Of a stretch of DNA of 6,689 nucleotides, positions 1-5,639 are shown in pieces. The position numbers were made by a program, and so were the translations under genes. Source of the DNA: VRUE01 sp035701465 (GTDB lineage: Bacteria; Actinomycetota; Thermoleophilia; Solirubrobacterales; 70-9); the NCBI GenBank assembly GCA_035701465.1, contig DASSMU010000094.1, positions 1 to 6,689 on the forward strand, read 5' to 3'. Position 1 is the stretch's first letter. Each line of letters begins with the position of its first letter. The notes under the pieces are model-generated. The model saw only the letters and a list, made by a program, of their open reading frames with translations, made no database searches and was not told the DNA's origin.

Positions 1-641
1 CACTCGGTGAGGATCTCTTCGTCTTCTGCCCAGACCCAGTGGTCTAGGTGGCGGCTCAGGACCCTCGACGCGGTGCGGAGACTCGGGGGGGGTCCCGACG
101 GAGCAACAGCGGGGAGGCTCCGGCGGGACCCCCCCCGAGTCTCTGTAGCCGGGTCGAAGAGCGAGGTCGCCGGTTGACGGAGGTCGGGGGGGAACTCGTC
201 GGGAGCTATTGAGAGGTTGAGGCCGATTCCGATTACTGCCCAGCTCTCCTGTGGCTTGGCCTCGATCAGGATTCCGGCGAGCTTGCGTCCTTCTAGCCAG
301 ATGTCGTTGGGCCACTTGACCTGGCACTCGGTGCCGTCGCGCAGCGACTCGGCGGCGGCGCAGACGGCGAGCGGGACGGAGAGCGGCAGCAGCAGGTGGC
401 GCTCGTCGAGCGGCCGCAGGATCGCCGAGTAGAGCAGGGCTTTGCCTTCGGGTGCCGTCCAGACGCGGCCGACGCGGCCCCGGCCCGCGGTCTGTTCCCG
501 AGCGGTGACCACGGTCCCACCGGGCGCTCCCGCTTCGACCAACTTCCGAGCGCGGCTGTTGGTCGAGTCGGTGACCCCGAAATGCCTGTGTGGGCACCCA
601 AACCGAGTCCCGACCCCGTGATGTCGCACTTTCCCCCGCAT
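1..641 (-). CDS. birA: Biotin--[acetyl-CoA-carboxylase] ligase, 3' end outside window
   Basis: Class I biotin-protein ligase: it makes biotinoyl-AMP from biotin and ATP and attaches biotin to a lysine of carboxylase carrier proteins in the cytosol. Read from 641 leftward, 213 codons are visible before the window edge. Family signatures appear in order: TDSTN (residues 24-28), the biotin-loop GRGRVGR (53-59), KWPNDI (109-114), GRKLAGIL around the expected catalytic lysine K120, and GIGLNL (138-143). No DNA-binding helix-turn-helix precedes TDSTN, so it is monofunctional rather than a BirA repressor. The only in-frame starts after the cobA-hemD stop are ATG 639-641 and GTG 627-629. Neither has a clear Shine-Dalgarno, and both lie in a palindromic repeat, so the exact start is uncertain. 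Residues 167-188 are encoded by a 66-bp palindrome and look like an insertion between the catalytic core and the C-terminal part. The final residues are cut off by the window edge. It follows cobA-hemD after 90 bp in the same orientation. Confidence 0.9.
   Translation of the reverse strand, partial: MRGKVRHHGVGTRFGCPHRHFGVTDSTNSRARKLVEAGAPGGTVVTAREQTAGRGRVGRVWTAPEGKALLYSAILRPLDERHLLLPLSVPLAVCAAAESLRDGTECQVKWPNDIWLEGRKLAGILIEAKPQESWAVIGIGLNLSIAPDEFPPDLRQPATSLFDPATETRGGSRRSLPAVAPSGPPPSLRTASRVLSRHLDHWVWAEDEEILTE
78..143. repeat. 66-bp perfect-arm palindrome embedded in frame in birA
   Basis: Positions 78-97 and 124-143 are perfect 20-bp reverse complements, each with a run of eight G or C. Inside them a second 6-bp stem (99-104 with 117-122) leaves a 12-base loop, so the whole unit folds as one long hairpin. 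Its ends coincide with codon boundaries of birA, and it encodes exactly 22 codons (ETRGGSRRS... to ...GPPPSL) with no stop. The peptide is low-complexity and matches no conserved part of biotin ligases that I know. This resembles palindromic elements that insert in frame into genes, but the interpretation is inferred. Confidence 0.85.
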
Positions 642-662
642 ACCGAAGGTTTGTACGACATC
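620..662. repeat. 43-bp palindromic repeat, copy B, around the birA start
   Basis: This 43-bp unit begins with the same 13 bases (gatgtcgcacttt) as the unit at 691-733 and ends with cgacatc. Aligned without gaps, the two agree at 32 of 43 positions by hand count. Arms 620-629 and 653-662 pair with one mismatch, and the middle no longer pairs well. The birA ATG (639-641) sits at the centre, in the loop. It is best read as a diverged copy of the better-preserved element upstream in the transcript. Confidence 0.7.
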
Positions 663-690
663 AAAGCGCAGCGCGCCGGCCCAGCGGTTC

Positions 691-733
691 GATGTCGCAC
701 TTTTAGCCGCGTAGCGGCGGAAAGTGCGACATC
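691..733. repeat. 43-bp palindromic repeat, copy A, after cobA-hemD
   Basis: Perfect 13-bp arms (691-703 gatgtcgcacttt and 721-733 aaagtgcgacatc) enclose a second 5-bp GC stem (706-710 with 714-718) and a 3-base loop. Only a 2x2 internal loop interrupts the fold. The cobA-hemD stop codon (732-734) overlaps the outer arm. No T-run follows on the minus strand, so a standard intrinsic terminator is unlikely. A REP-like element or an mRNA 3'-end or processing hairpin fits better. Confidence 0.8.
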
Positions 734-2270
734 ATCGGGATGCGTCGACGAGGACGGCCTCGACGAGGCCCTCGATGTCGTGGCGCTCGGCTTCGACGTC
801 GACCTTTAGGCCGGCGGTGTGGGCTGCCTCGCTGGTCACCGGGCCGATCGAGACGATGCGGGCGTTGCGGGGGAAGCGATCGCCCAGCGCCTCGGTCAGG
901 TTGCGCACGGTCGAGGAGGAGGTGAAGGTGACGTAGTCGGCGCCCTGGGCAGCCTCGATCGCGTCGGCGCTAGGCTCCTCGCGCGCCGTCTCGTAGAGGG
1001 CTACGACGTCGACCTCGGCGCCACGCTCGCGCAGGGCGTCGGGGAGGACGTCGCGGGCCTCGGCGGCGCGGGCGACGAGGACGCGCTTGCCGCTCACCTC
1101 GACCTCGGCCAACGATTCGACCAGCGACTCGGCGACGAAGTTCTCGGGGACGATGTCGGCCGCGATGCCGACCCCGGCAAGGGCGCGAGCGGTGCCGGGC
1201 CCGATCGCCGCCAGGGTGACGCGGCCGGCATTTCCGCCCGCGTCCGACCCTTCGCCGCCCAGTGCCCGAGCATCGAGACCGGCCGCGCGCATTGCCTCGA
1301 AGAGCAGCTGCACTCCATTCGGGCTGGTGAGCACGATCAGCGCGTACTCGCCGATGCGGTTGACCGCCTCTTTGACCTCCTCGCTCTCGATCTGCGGCTC
1401 GATCCGGATTGCCGGCAGCTCGATCACCTCGGCGCCCAGCCCGCGCAGCGTCGCCGCCAGGCCGCTGGCCTGAGCGCGTGCCCGGGTGACGACGACGCGG
1501 CGTCCGTACAGGGGACGTCGCTCGAGCCAGGCCAATGCCTCTCTGCGCTGCACTACCGGGCCGATGACGATCAGCGCCGGGGCGCCGACGCCCTCGCGTT
1601 CGACCGTTTCGCCGAGGCTGCCGAGGGTCCCGACGACGGTGCGCTGTCCGTCCATCGTGCCGCGCTCGATCGCGGCGGCGGGCTCGGCCGGATCGCGTCC
1701 GGCCGCGATCAAGGCCGCCGCGTTGGCGGCCAGCCGCTTCACGCCCATGTAGAAGACGAGCGTGCCGGGGAAGCGGGCCAGCGCCTCCCAGTCGATCGCG
1801 CTCTCCTGCTTCCCGGGCCCCTCGTGGCCGGTGACGAAGGCGACGGCCGAGGCGTCGCCGCGGTGGGTGACCGGGATCCCGGCGTAGGCGGTGGCCGCGA
1901 CCCCTGCGGTGACTCCGGGAACGACCTCGAACTCGATCCCGGCGGCGCGCAGCGCTTCGCCCTCCTCGCCGCCGCGCCCGAACACGAACGGGTCGCCGCC
2001 CTTCAGCCGCACGACGCTCTTGCCCGACCGCGCGGCCGCGACCAGGCGCTCGCCGATCTCCTCCTGCGGTACGGACGGGCGTCCCGGCGCCTTGCCGACG
2101 TAGACGAGCTCGGCGTTCTCGCGTGCTCCGTCGAGCGCTCCCGGCGGGATCAGCCGGTCGTAGTAGATCGCGTCGGCCGAGCCGATCAGCTCCAGCGACC
2201 GCGCCGTCATCAAACCGGGATCGCCGGGCCCCGCCCCAACCAGATACACGACCCCCGATCGTGCGTTCAT
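732..2270 (-). CDS. cobA-hemD: Fused uroporphyrinogen-III C-methyltransferase / uroporphyrinogen-III synthase
   Basis: This 512-residue cytosolic protein carries two consecutive tetrapyrrole enzymes. Residues 1 to about 250 are the SAM-dependent methyltransferase (SUMT/CobA) that converts uroporphyrinogen III to precorrin-2 for sirohaem and cobalamin. Visible motifs are VYLVGAGPGDPG (8-19), YDRLIPP (37-43), VRLKGGDPFVFGRGGEE (87-103) and VVPGVTAGVAATAYAGIPVTHR split over 116-137. From about 253 (PLYGRRVVVTRARAQ) to the end is HemD, which cyclises hydroxymethylbilane to uroporphyrinogen III. It includes TSPNGVQ, the AIGPGTARAL stretch and TFTSSSTVRN. A Gly-rich insert (GGEGSDAGGNAG) interrupts the HemD half. 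The ATG at 2268-2270 is chosen because family homology starts a few residues after it; only a weak GGTGGGGTG ribosome site precedes it. It lies 54 bp after hemC, whose product feeds the HemD half directly. Such fusions are known in several bacterial phyla. Confidence 0.95.
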   Translation of the reverse strand: MNARSGVVYLVGAGPGDPGLMTARSLELIGSADAIYYDRLIPPGALDGARENAELVYVGKAPGRPSVPQEEIGERLVAAARSGKSVVRLKGGDPFVFGRGGEEGEALRAAGIEFEVVPGVTAGVAATAYAGIPVTHRGDASAVAFVTGHEGPGKQESAIDWEALARFPGTLVFYMGVKRLAANAAALIAAGRDPAEPAAAIERGTMDGQRTVVGTLGSLGETVEREGVGAPALIVIGPVVQRREALAWLERRPLYGRRVVVTRARAQASGLAATLRGLGAEVIELPAIRIEPQIESEEVKEAVNRIGEYALIVLTSPNGVQLLFEAMRAAGLDARALGGEGSDAGGNAGRVTLAAIGPGTARALAGVGIAADIVPENFVAESLVESLAEVEVSGKRVLVARAAEARDVLPDALRERGAEVDVVALYETAREEPSADAIEAAQGADYVTFTSSSTVRNLTEALGDRFPRNARIVSIGPVTSEAAHTAGLKVDVEAERHDIEGLVEAVLVDASR

Positions 2271-2291
2271 CGCACCCCACCAAGGGGGGTG
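2261..2291 (-). promoter_or_regulatory. Overlapping small hairpins over the cobA-hemD ribosome site and start
   Basis: On the mRNA strand a 6-bp stem pairs 2286-2291 with 2273-2278 and covers the G-rich stretch just before the ATG. A second 5-bp stem (2271-2275 with 2261-2265) places ATGAA, including the start codon, in its loop. The two share bases 2273-2275 and cannot form together. The first also shares 2289-2291 with the larger hairpin upstream. A switch in ribosome access is possible but inferred; short GC-rich stems also arise by chance in such DNA. Confidence 0.35.
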
Positions 2292-2332
2292 TCTGAGTTA
2301 AAGGGGTGTATAGAACCCCTAAGCTCAGACAC
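2289..2332. repeat. Hairpin overlapping the hemC stop codon
   Basis: Perfect 9-bp arms (2289-2297 gtgtctgag and 2324-2332 ctcagacac) enclose a second perfect 6-bp stem (2302-2307 aggggt with 2315-2320 acccct) and a 7-base loop. The hemC stop codon (2325-2327) lies inside one arm. The following minus-strand sequence is C/G-rich with no T-tract, so Rho-independent termination is not supported. It may separate or stabilise the hemC and cobA-hemD parts of a shared transcript. Confidence 0.75.
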
Positions 2333-3209
2333 GTCCGCGACTCCACTTCTCCGCCCGGTCGAGCAAGTCGCGGGCGCCGGTGTCTAGGAGGCGCTGGGAC
2401 AGTTCGGCGCCGAGCAGGGCCGGTTCTGCCGCTGTGCCCTCGACCCGGTCGCGGACCCACTCGCTGCCGTCGGGGAGGCCGACGAAGGCGTCCATCCGCA
2501 TCCGCTCGCCGTCGACCGTCGCGCGGACCCCGATCGGGGTGGCGCAGGTCGCGTCGAGCAGCGAGACGACGGCGCGCTCCGCGGTCAGCTCGCGCAGGGC
2601 GGTCTCGTCGCCGAGTGAGGTCACGGCCGCGGCGGTACTTTCGTCGTCAGCCCGGATCTGCAGTACCAGCGAGCCCTGGCCCGCGGCAGGGGTCATCGAT
2701 TCGGCTGGGATTGAGAAGGAGATCTCGCTCTCACGCCCCAGCCGCCGCAGCCCGGCCACCGCGAGAACGATTGCGTCCAGCTCACCCTCGGCGAGCTTGC
2801 GCAGTCTGGTGTCGACGTTGCCGTGGAGCTCCCGCACGTCCAGATCGGGCCTGGCCGCGAGCAGCTGGGCGCGGCGCCGCAGGCTGGCGGTGCCGACCTT
2901 GGCACCCTCGAGCACCTCGTTCAGCGAGCCACCGGCGCCAATCCAGGCGTCGGCAGGCTCCTCCCGCGCCGGCACCGCGCCGATAGCCAGCCCGTCGGGC
3001 AGCTCGGCGGGCAGGTCCTTGGCCGAGTGAACCCCGATCTCCGCCTCACCGTCGAGCAGCGCCCGCTCCACTCCTCGCACAAAGCGCGCCTTGTCACCAA
3101 CCTCACCGTCGGAGGAAACCTCGACCAGCTCAGCTCCACCCAGCAGCTCAGCGACCTGGCCTGCCTGGGCCAAGGCAAGCGCGCTGCCGCGAGTAGCAAT
3201 CCGAATCAT
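2325..3209 (-). CDS. hemC: Hydroxymethylbilane synthase (porphobilinogen deaminase)
   Basis: The enzyme joins four porphobilinogen molecules into hydroxymethylbilane in the cytosol, using a dipyrromethane cofactor bound to one cysteine. The 294-residue protein starts with the typical IRIATRGSALAL and shows VHSAKDLP (60-67), GTASLRRR (106-113), HGNVDTRLRKL (129-139), TPAAGQG (173-179) and the cofactor cysteine C222 in ATCATPIG. Two features stand out. The span from R7 to D65 is about 15 residues shorter than in the E. coli enzyme as I recall it, which trims the mobile loop over the active site. H129 also stands where E. coli has a substrate-binding arginine (LRGNV). The ATG at 3207-3209 matches the family N-terminus, but no Shine-Dalgarno is visible. 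A 114-bp palindromic region lies just upstream. It sits between hemA and cobA-hemD, matching pathway order. Confidence 0.97.
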   Translation of the reverse strand: MIRIATRGSALALAQAGQVAELLGGAELVEVSSDGEVGDKARFVRGVERALLDGEAEIGVHSAKDLPAELPDGLAIGAVPAREEPADAWIGAGGSLNEVLEGAKVGTASLRRRAQLLAARPDLDVRELHGNVDTRLRKLAEGELDAIVLAVAGLRRLGRESEISFSIPAESMTPAAGQGSLVLQIRADDESTAAAVTSLGDETALRELTAERAVVSLLDATCATPIGVRATVDGERMRMDAFVGLPDGSEWVRDRVEGTAAEPALLGAELSQRLLDTGARDLLDRAEKWSRGRV

Positions 3210-3230
3210 CGAAAGAGGCCCGCCCCGCCA

Positions 3231-3344
3231 AGGAGCGACCCCGGCAGGGGTGGAGCGTCTTGTACTTTTTCGCGAGCAGCCATCGTCGGTCGCCGCAAGC
3301 GCAGCTCGAAAAAGTTAAGCGGAACCCCTGCCGGGGTCGCTCCT
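3231..3344. repeat. 114-bp inverted-repeat element between hemA and hemC
   Basis: Positions 3231-3251 and 3324-3344 are perfect 21-bp reverse complements, each containing GGAGCGACCCCGGC or its complement. Within the 72-base interior a second perfect 9-bp pair (3264-3272 actttttcg with 3307-3315 cgaaaaagt) continues as agc/gct after a 2-base bulge. The right arm encodes exactly seven hemA codons in phase (residues 439-445, RSDPGRG), and the hemA stop lies inside the element. The left arm ends 21 bases before the hemC ATG. Its size and terminal inverted repeats resemble a MITE or a large REP-type unit. No transposase and no target-site duplication were recognised. Confidence 0.8.
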
Positions 3345-4658
3345 ACGCAACTCAGTCACATTCGAGCTGCCCTCGGCCTCGGGCTCTGTCTCCACGTCCA
3401 GCCCAAACAGCTCACGTAGAGCACTGACGTAGAGGTAGGCCTCGTCGCTTCCCGCCGAGCGCTTCATCCGCAGGGTCGGCTCGTGCAGGAGGCGGGAGGC
3501 AATCGCCTTCGCCATCGCGCTCAGCCGCTCCCGATCGGCCTCGCCGAGGTTCTCCCAGCGGCCCTCGTTCTCGGCGATGACGCGGCGCACGACCTCATCG
3601 CCGCGCTCGCGCAGCGCCGCGATCGTCGGCACCACCTCGAGCGAGGCGAGCCATTTCTCGAAGCGCTCCTGCTCGGCGTCGAGCAGCCGCTCGGCCAGCT
3701 TCGCCTCGGACTCACGGCCGCTGGCATTGCGTTCGGCGATCTGCTGCACGTCGTCGATGTCGTGCAGGCTGACGCCGGCGATCTCGCGGCAGGCCGGCTC
3801 GATGTCGCGGGGCACGGCGATGTCGACCAGCAGCAGTGGCCGCCCTTTACGGATCTTCATCACCTGTTCGAGCTCGTCGCGCTCGACGATGTGGTGAGGC
3901 GAGTTGGTCGCAGAGACGACGATGTCGGCCTGCTCGAGCTGCTCAGGCAACTCCTCGAAGCGGACCGCGTTGCCCTCGAAGCGCTGGGCCAGGCCGATCG
4001 CCCGGTCGTAGTGGCGGTTGGCGACGAAGACCGTGGCGACGCCGCGGCGGACGAGGGCGCGGGCGACCAGCTCCGCCGTCTCGCCGGCGCCGACCACCAG
4101 GACCCGGCGGTCGCCGAGGTCGCCCAGGGTGCGCCGCGCCAGCTCTACCGCGACCGAGGGGATCGAGACGTTCTTCTCGCTGATCCCGGTCTCCTCGCGG
4201 GCACGGCCGCCGGCGGCGAGGGCGCCGCGGAAGAGGCGGTTGAGGATCGGCCCGGTGCCGCCCTCGACCAGGGCCAGCTCGTAGGCGCGTTTGACCTGGC
4301 CCTGGATCTCGGCCTCGCCGAGGATCATCGAGTCGAGCCCGGCGGTGACGCGGAAGAGATGCCGCACTGCCTCGCCGGAGCGCAGCGAGTAGAGGTGGCC
4401 GAGCAGCTCGGTGGGGCGGATGTCCGCTTGGCGGGTGAGCACGCCGAGCGCGGTCGACTCGGCCTCGACCGGGTCAGAGACGACGAGGTAGAGCTCGGTG
4501 CGGTTGCAGGTCGAGATCGCCGCCGCCTCGTGGATGCCGGCGACGTCGGTGAGCTCGCGCAGCGCCCCGGCGGCCCGGCCCTCGGTCAGCGAGAGGCGCT
4601 CGCGCAGGTCGAGCGGCGCCGTCTTGTGGGAGACGCCGAGCGCCAGCAGCTCCGACAT
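3315..4658 (-). CDS. hemA: Glutamyl-tRNA reductase
   Basis: HemA reduces glutamyl-tRNA(Glu) to glutamate-1-semialdehyde with NADPH, the committed step of C5-pathway haem synthesis in the cytosol. The 447-residue protein has the full family layout. The catalytic domain carries SHKTAP (10-15) and STCNRTELY with the nucleophile C51. H100 sits in HLFRVTAGLDSM, and GEAEIQGQVK spans 114-123. The NADPH-binding domain has VLVVGAGETAELV (186-198) and SATNSPH. A helical C-terminal dimerisation domain ends near LFGLDVE. The last residues (RSDPGRG) are encoded by an arm of a palindromic element and are probably not part of the ancestral protein. The ATG (4656-4658) overlaps the stop of the ccmD-like gene as TGATG, with a near-ideal ribosome site 7 bases upstream. 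This indicates translational coupling to the cytochrome maturation genes. Confidence 0.97.
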   Translation of the reverse strand: MSELLALGVSHKTAPLDLRERLSLTEGRAAGALRELTDVAGIHEAAAISTCNRTELYLVVSDPVEAESTALGVLTRQADIRPTELLGHLYSLRSGEAVRHLFRVTAGLDSMILGEAEIQGQVKRAYELALVEGGTGPILNRLFRGALAAGGRAREETGISEKNVSIPSVAVELARRTLGDLGDRRVLVVGAGETAELVARALVRRGVATVFVANRHYDRAIGLAQRFEGNAVRFEELPEQLEQADIVVSATNSPHHIVERDELEQVMKIRKGRPLLLVDIAVPRDIEPACREIAGVSLHDIDDVQQIAERNASGRESEAKLAERLLDAEQERFEKWLASLEVVPTIAALRERGDEVVRRVIAENEGRWENLGEADRERLSAMAKAIASRLLHEPTLRMKRSAGSDEAYLYVSALRELFGLDVETEPEAEGSSNVTELRRSDPGRGSA

Positions 4659-4885
4659 CAGGCGCTCACCTCCTCGCGCTCGGGTGCGGCCGCCTCGTCG
4701 TTGGCGCGGTTCTCGGCGAACCCCGCCAGCTCACGCAGCTCGCGCTCCATCCGCTGCAGTTTCGCCGCCATGATCGCGACGTAGACGACGAGCAGCAGGA
4801 CGAAGACGATGTAGGCGCCGGCGACGTACTTGCCCGCCTCGTCGAGGGGCAGGGCCGGCGCGCCGGCGAGCGGCAGCAGGTCCAC
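4658..4885 (-). CDS. ccmD: CcmD-like small membrane protein of haem export
   Basis: This protein of 75 residues has a short N-terminus, one hydrophobic segment (about 20-41, YVAGAYIVFVLLLVVYVAIM) and then a charged helix (KLQRMERELREL) with an acidic tail. That is the shape of CcmD, a single-span protein that in System I cytochrome c maturation associates with CcmA, CcmB and CcmC and helps release haem-loaded CcmE. CcmD sequences are poorly conserved, so the call rests on size, topology, the basic/charged stretch after the membrane segment, and position directly after ccmC. The start is GTG (4883-4885), immediately after the ccmC stop, with GGAGGTGA 5 bases before it. Its stop overlaps the hemA ATG. 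The alternative is an unrelated membrane protein replacing CcmD, which is less likely. Confidence 0.75.
   Translation of the reverse strand: MDLLPLAGAPALPLDEAGKYVAGAYIVFVLLLVVYVAIMAAKLQRMERELRELAGFAENRANDEAAAPEREEVSA
4666..4674 (-). promoter_or_regulatory. Strong ribosome binding site for hemA
   Basis: The minus strand reads AGGAGGTGA, nine bases fully complementary to the 16S rRNA tail, 7 bases before the hemA ATG and inside the ccmD-like gene. It fixes the hemA start and is the best ribosome site in the window. Confidence 0.85.
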
Positions 4886-5608
4886 CTAGCTCACCTCCGG
4901 GGCGATCCGCGAGGCGCTGCCGGGAGCCGGAGCGTCGAGGGCGCGGCGCAGCCGCTTGATCTGACCCGAGGTGCTCTTCGCGGTCAGCTCGAACTTGACC
5001 AGGGTCAGCCAGAGCAGCGCTACCGCGGTCAGGCAGACGAGGAAGGTGAGCATCATCGAGCCGGGCAGGCCGCCGTTGGTGGTGGCGAAGACGCGCGGGT
5101 GGACGAGGCTCTGCGCCATCCGCACCGCGATGAAGTTGAGCGGCACGAAAGCGCCGGCGGTGACGGCAAAGACCGAGGCGTAGCGAGCCTGGCGCTCGGG
5201 GTCCTCGATCGCGTAGCGGAAGGGGTAGTAGGTCGCGTACATCAGGAAGACGATCAGGAAGCTGACCAGGGTCGGCTCGTCCCAGACCCACCAGTGTCCC
5301 CAGGAGGCCTTGGCCCAGATCGAGCCGGTGATCAGCACGGCGACGCCGAAGATCACCGACATGTGGATCGAGACGTAGGAGTAGGCGTCCCAGCGCCGGT
5401 CGCTGCTGCGCAGGTGCAGGATCGCGAAGACGCCGCCGACGACGAAGCCGACCAGCGCCACGATCGCCAGCGGCACGTGCAGGTAGAAGATCTTCTGAAT
5501 GAAGCCCTGGTCGGCGTCGAGCGGGGCGTAGAAGAAGACGAACGAGAACGCGGCGGCAATCGCCACGACGGTCGCGATCGAGAGGGGTCTCAGTCCTTTG
5601 CCGTACAT
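4886..5608 (-). CDS. ccmC: Haem exporter/chaperone protein CcmC (HemC-type CcsA superfamily)
   Basis: CcmC holds haem at the outer face of the cytoplasmic membrane and loads it onto the chaperone CcmE. The 240-residue protein has six hydrophobic segments. The defining tryptophan-rich motif is WGHWWVWDEP (103-112), and the two expected haem-ligand histidines are H44 (FYLHVP) and H170 (SLVHPR). Length matches the family (E. coli CcmC is about 245 residues). In the Trp motif, E-P follows the aspartate where proteobacterial proteins usually have A-R, so this is a divergent branch. The ATG at 5606-5608 agrees with the expected first membrane helix, and the ribosome site is weak (GCGAGAA). The stop TAG touches the ccmD-like GTG. 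CcmF and CcsA share the Trp motif but are much larger, so they are unlikely. Confidence 0.93.
   Translation of the reverse strand: MYGKGLRPLSIATVVAIAAAFSFVFFYAPLDADQGFIQKIFYLHVPLAIVALVGFVVGGVFAILHLRSSDRRWDAYSYVSIHMSVIFGVAVLITGSIWAKASWGHWWVWDEPTLVSFLIVFLMYATYYPFRYAIEDPERQARYASVFAVTAGAFVPLNFIAVRMAQSLVHPRVFATTNGGLPGSMMLTFLVCLTAVALLWLTLVKFELTAKSTSGQIKRLRRALDAPAPGSASRIAPEVS
4891..4898 (-). promoter_or_regulatory. Ribosome binding site supporting the ccmD GTG start
   Basis: The minus strand reads GGAGGTGA within the last codons of ccmC, 5 bases before the GTG at 4883-4885. It supports this unusual start, placed directly after the ccmC stop. Confidence 0.8.
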
Positions 5609-5639
5609 GCGTTTCTCGCGGTGCGATGCGGTCTGGGGC

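Noticed and set aside
293..700. Minus-strand open frame of 135 codons over birA
   Set aside because: It is out of frame with the biotin ligase motifs, which form a continuous frame from 641 to the left edge.
691..733. Intrinsic (Rho-independent) terminator after cobA-hemD
   Set aside because: The stem is strong, but the minus strand continues with gaaccgctgg and no T-run, and birA follows on the same strand.
620..733. CRISPR-like repeats
   Set aside because: There are only two palindromic units, diverged from each other, with no regular array of spacers and no cas genes.
732..734. TGA read-through or selenocysteine fusion of cobA-hemD to birA
   Set aside because: The two genes share a frame, but the intervening 30 codons are palindromic repeat sequence with no protein-like conservation, and the products are unrelated.
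819..2387. Long open frame of 522 codons on the plus strand
   Set aside because: It is antisense to the well-supported cobA-hemD gene, has a biased composition typical of GC-rich shadow frames and shows no recognisable domain.
970..2460. Arg-rich minus-strand open frame overlapping cobA-hemD and hemC
   Set aside because: It is a shifted frame of two genes with clear family motifs; its Arg/Pro/Gly repetition is an artefact of GC-rich codons.
3231..3344. Full insertion sequence
   Set aside because: The interior is only 72 bases, with no coding capacity and no evident target-site duplication.
3483..4784. Open frame of 433 codons on the plus strand opposite hemA
   Set aside because: It runs antisense to hemA and is rich in Asp, Glu, Arg, Leu and Ala as expected from the complement of its codons, with no motif.
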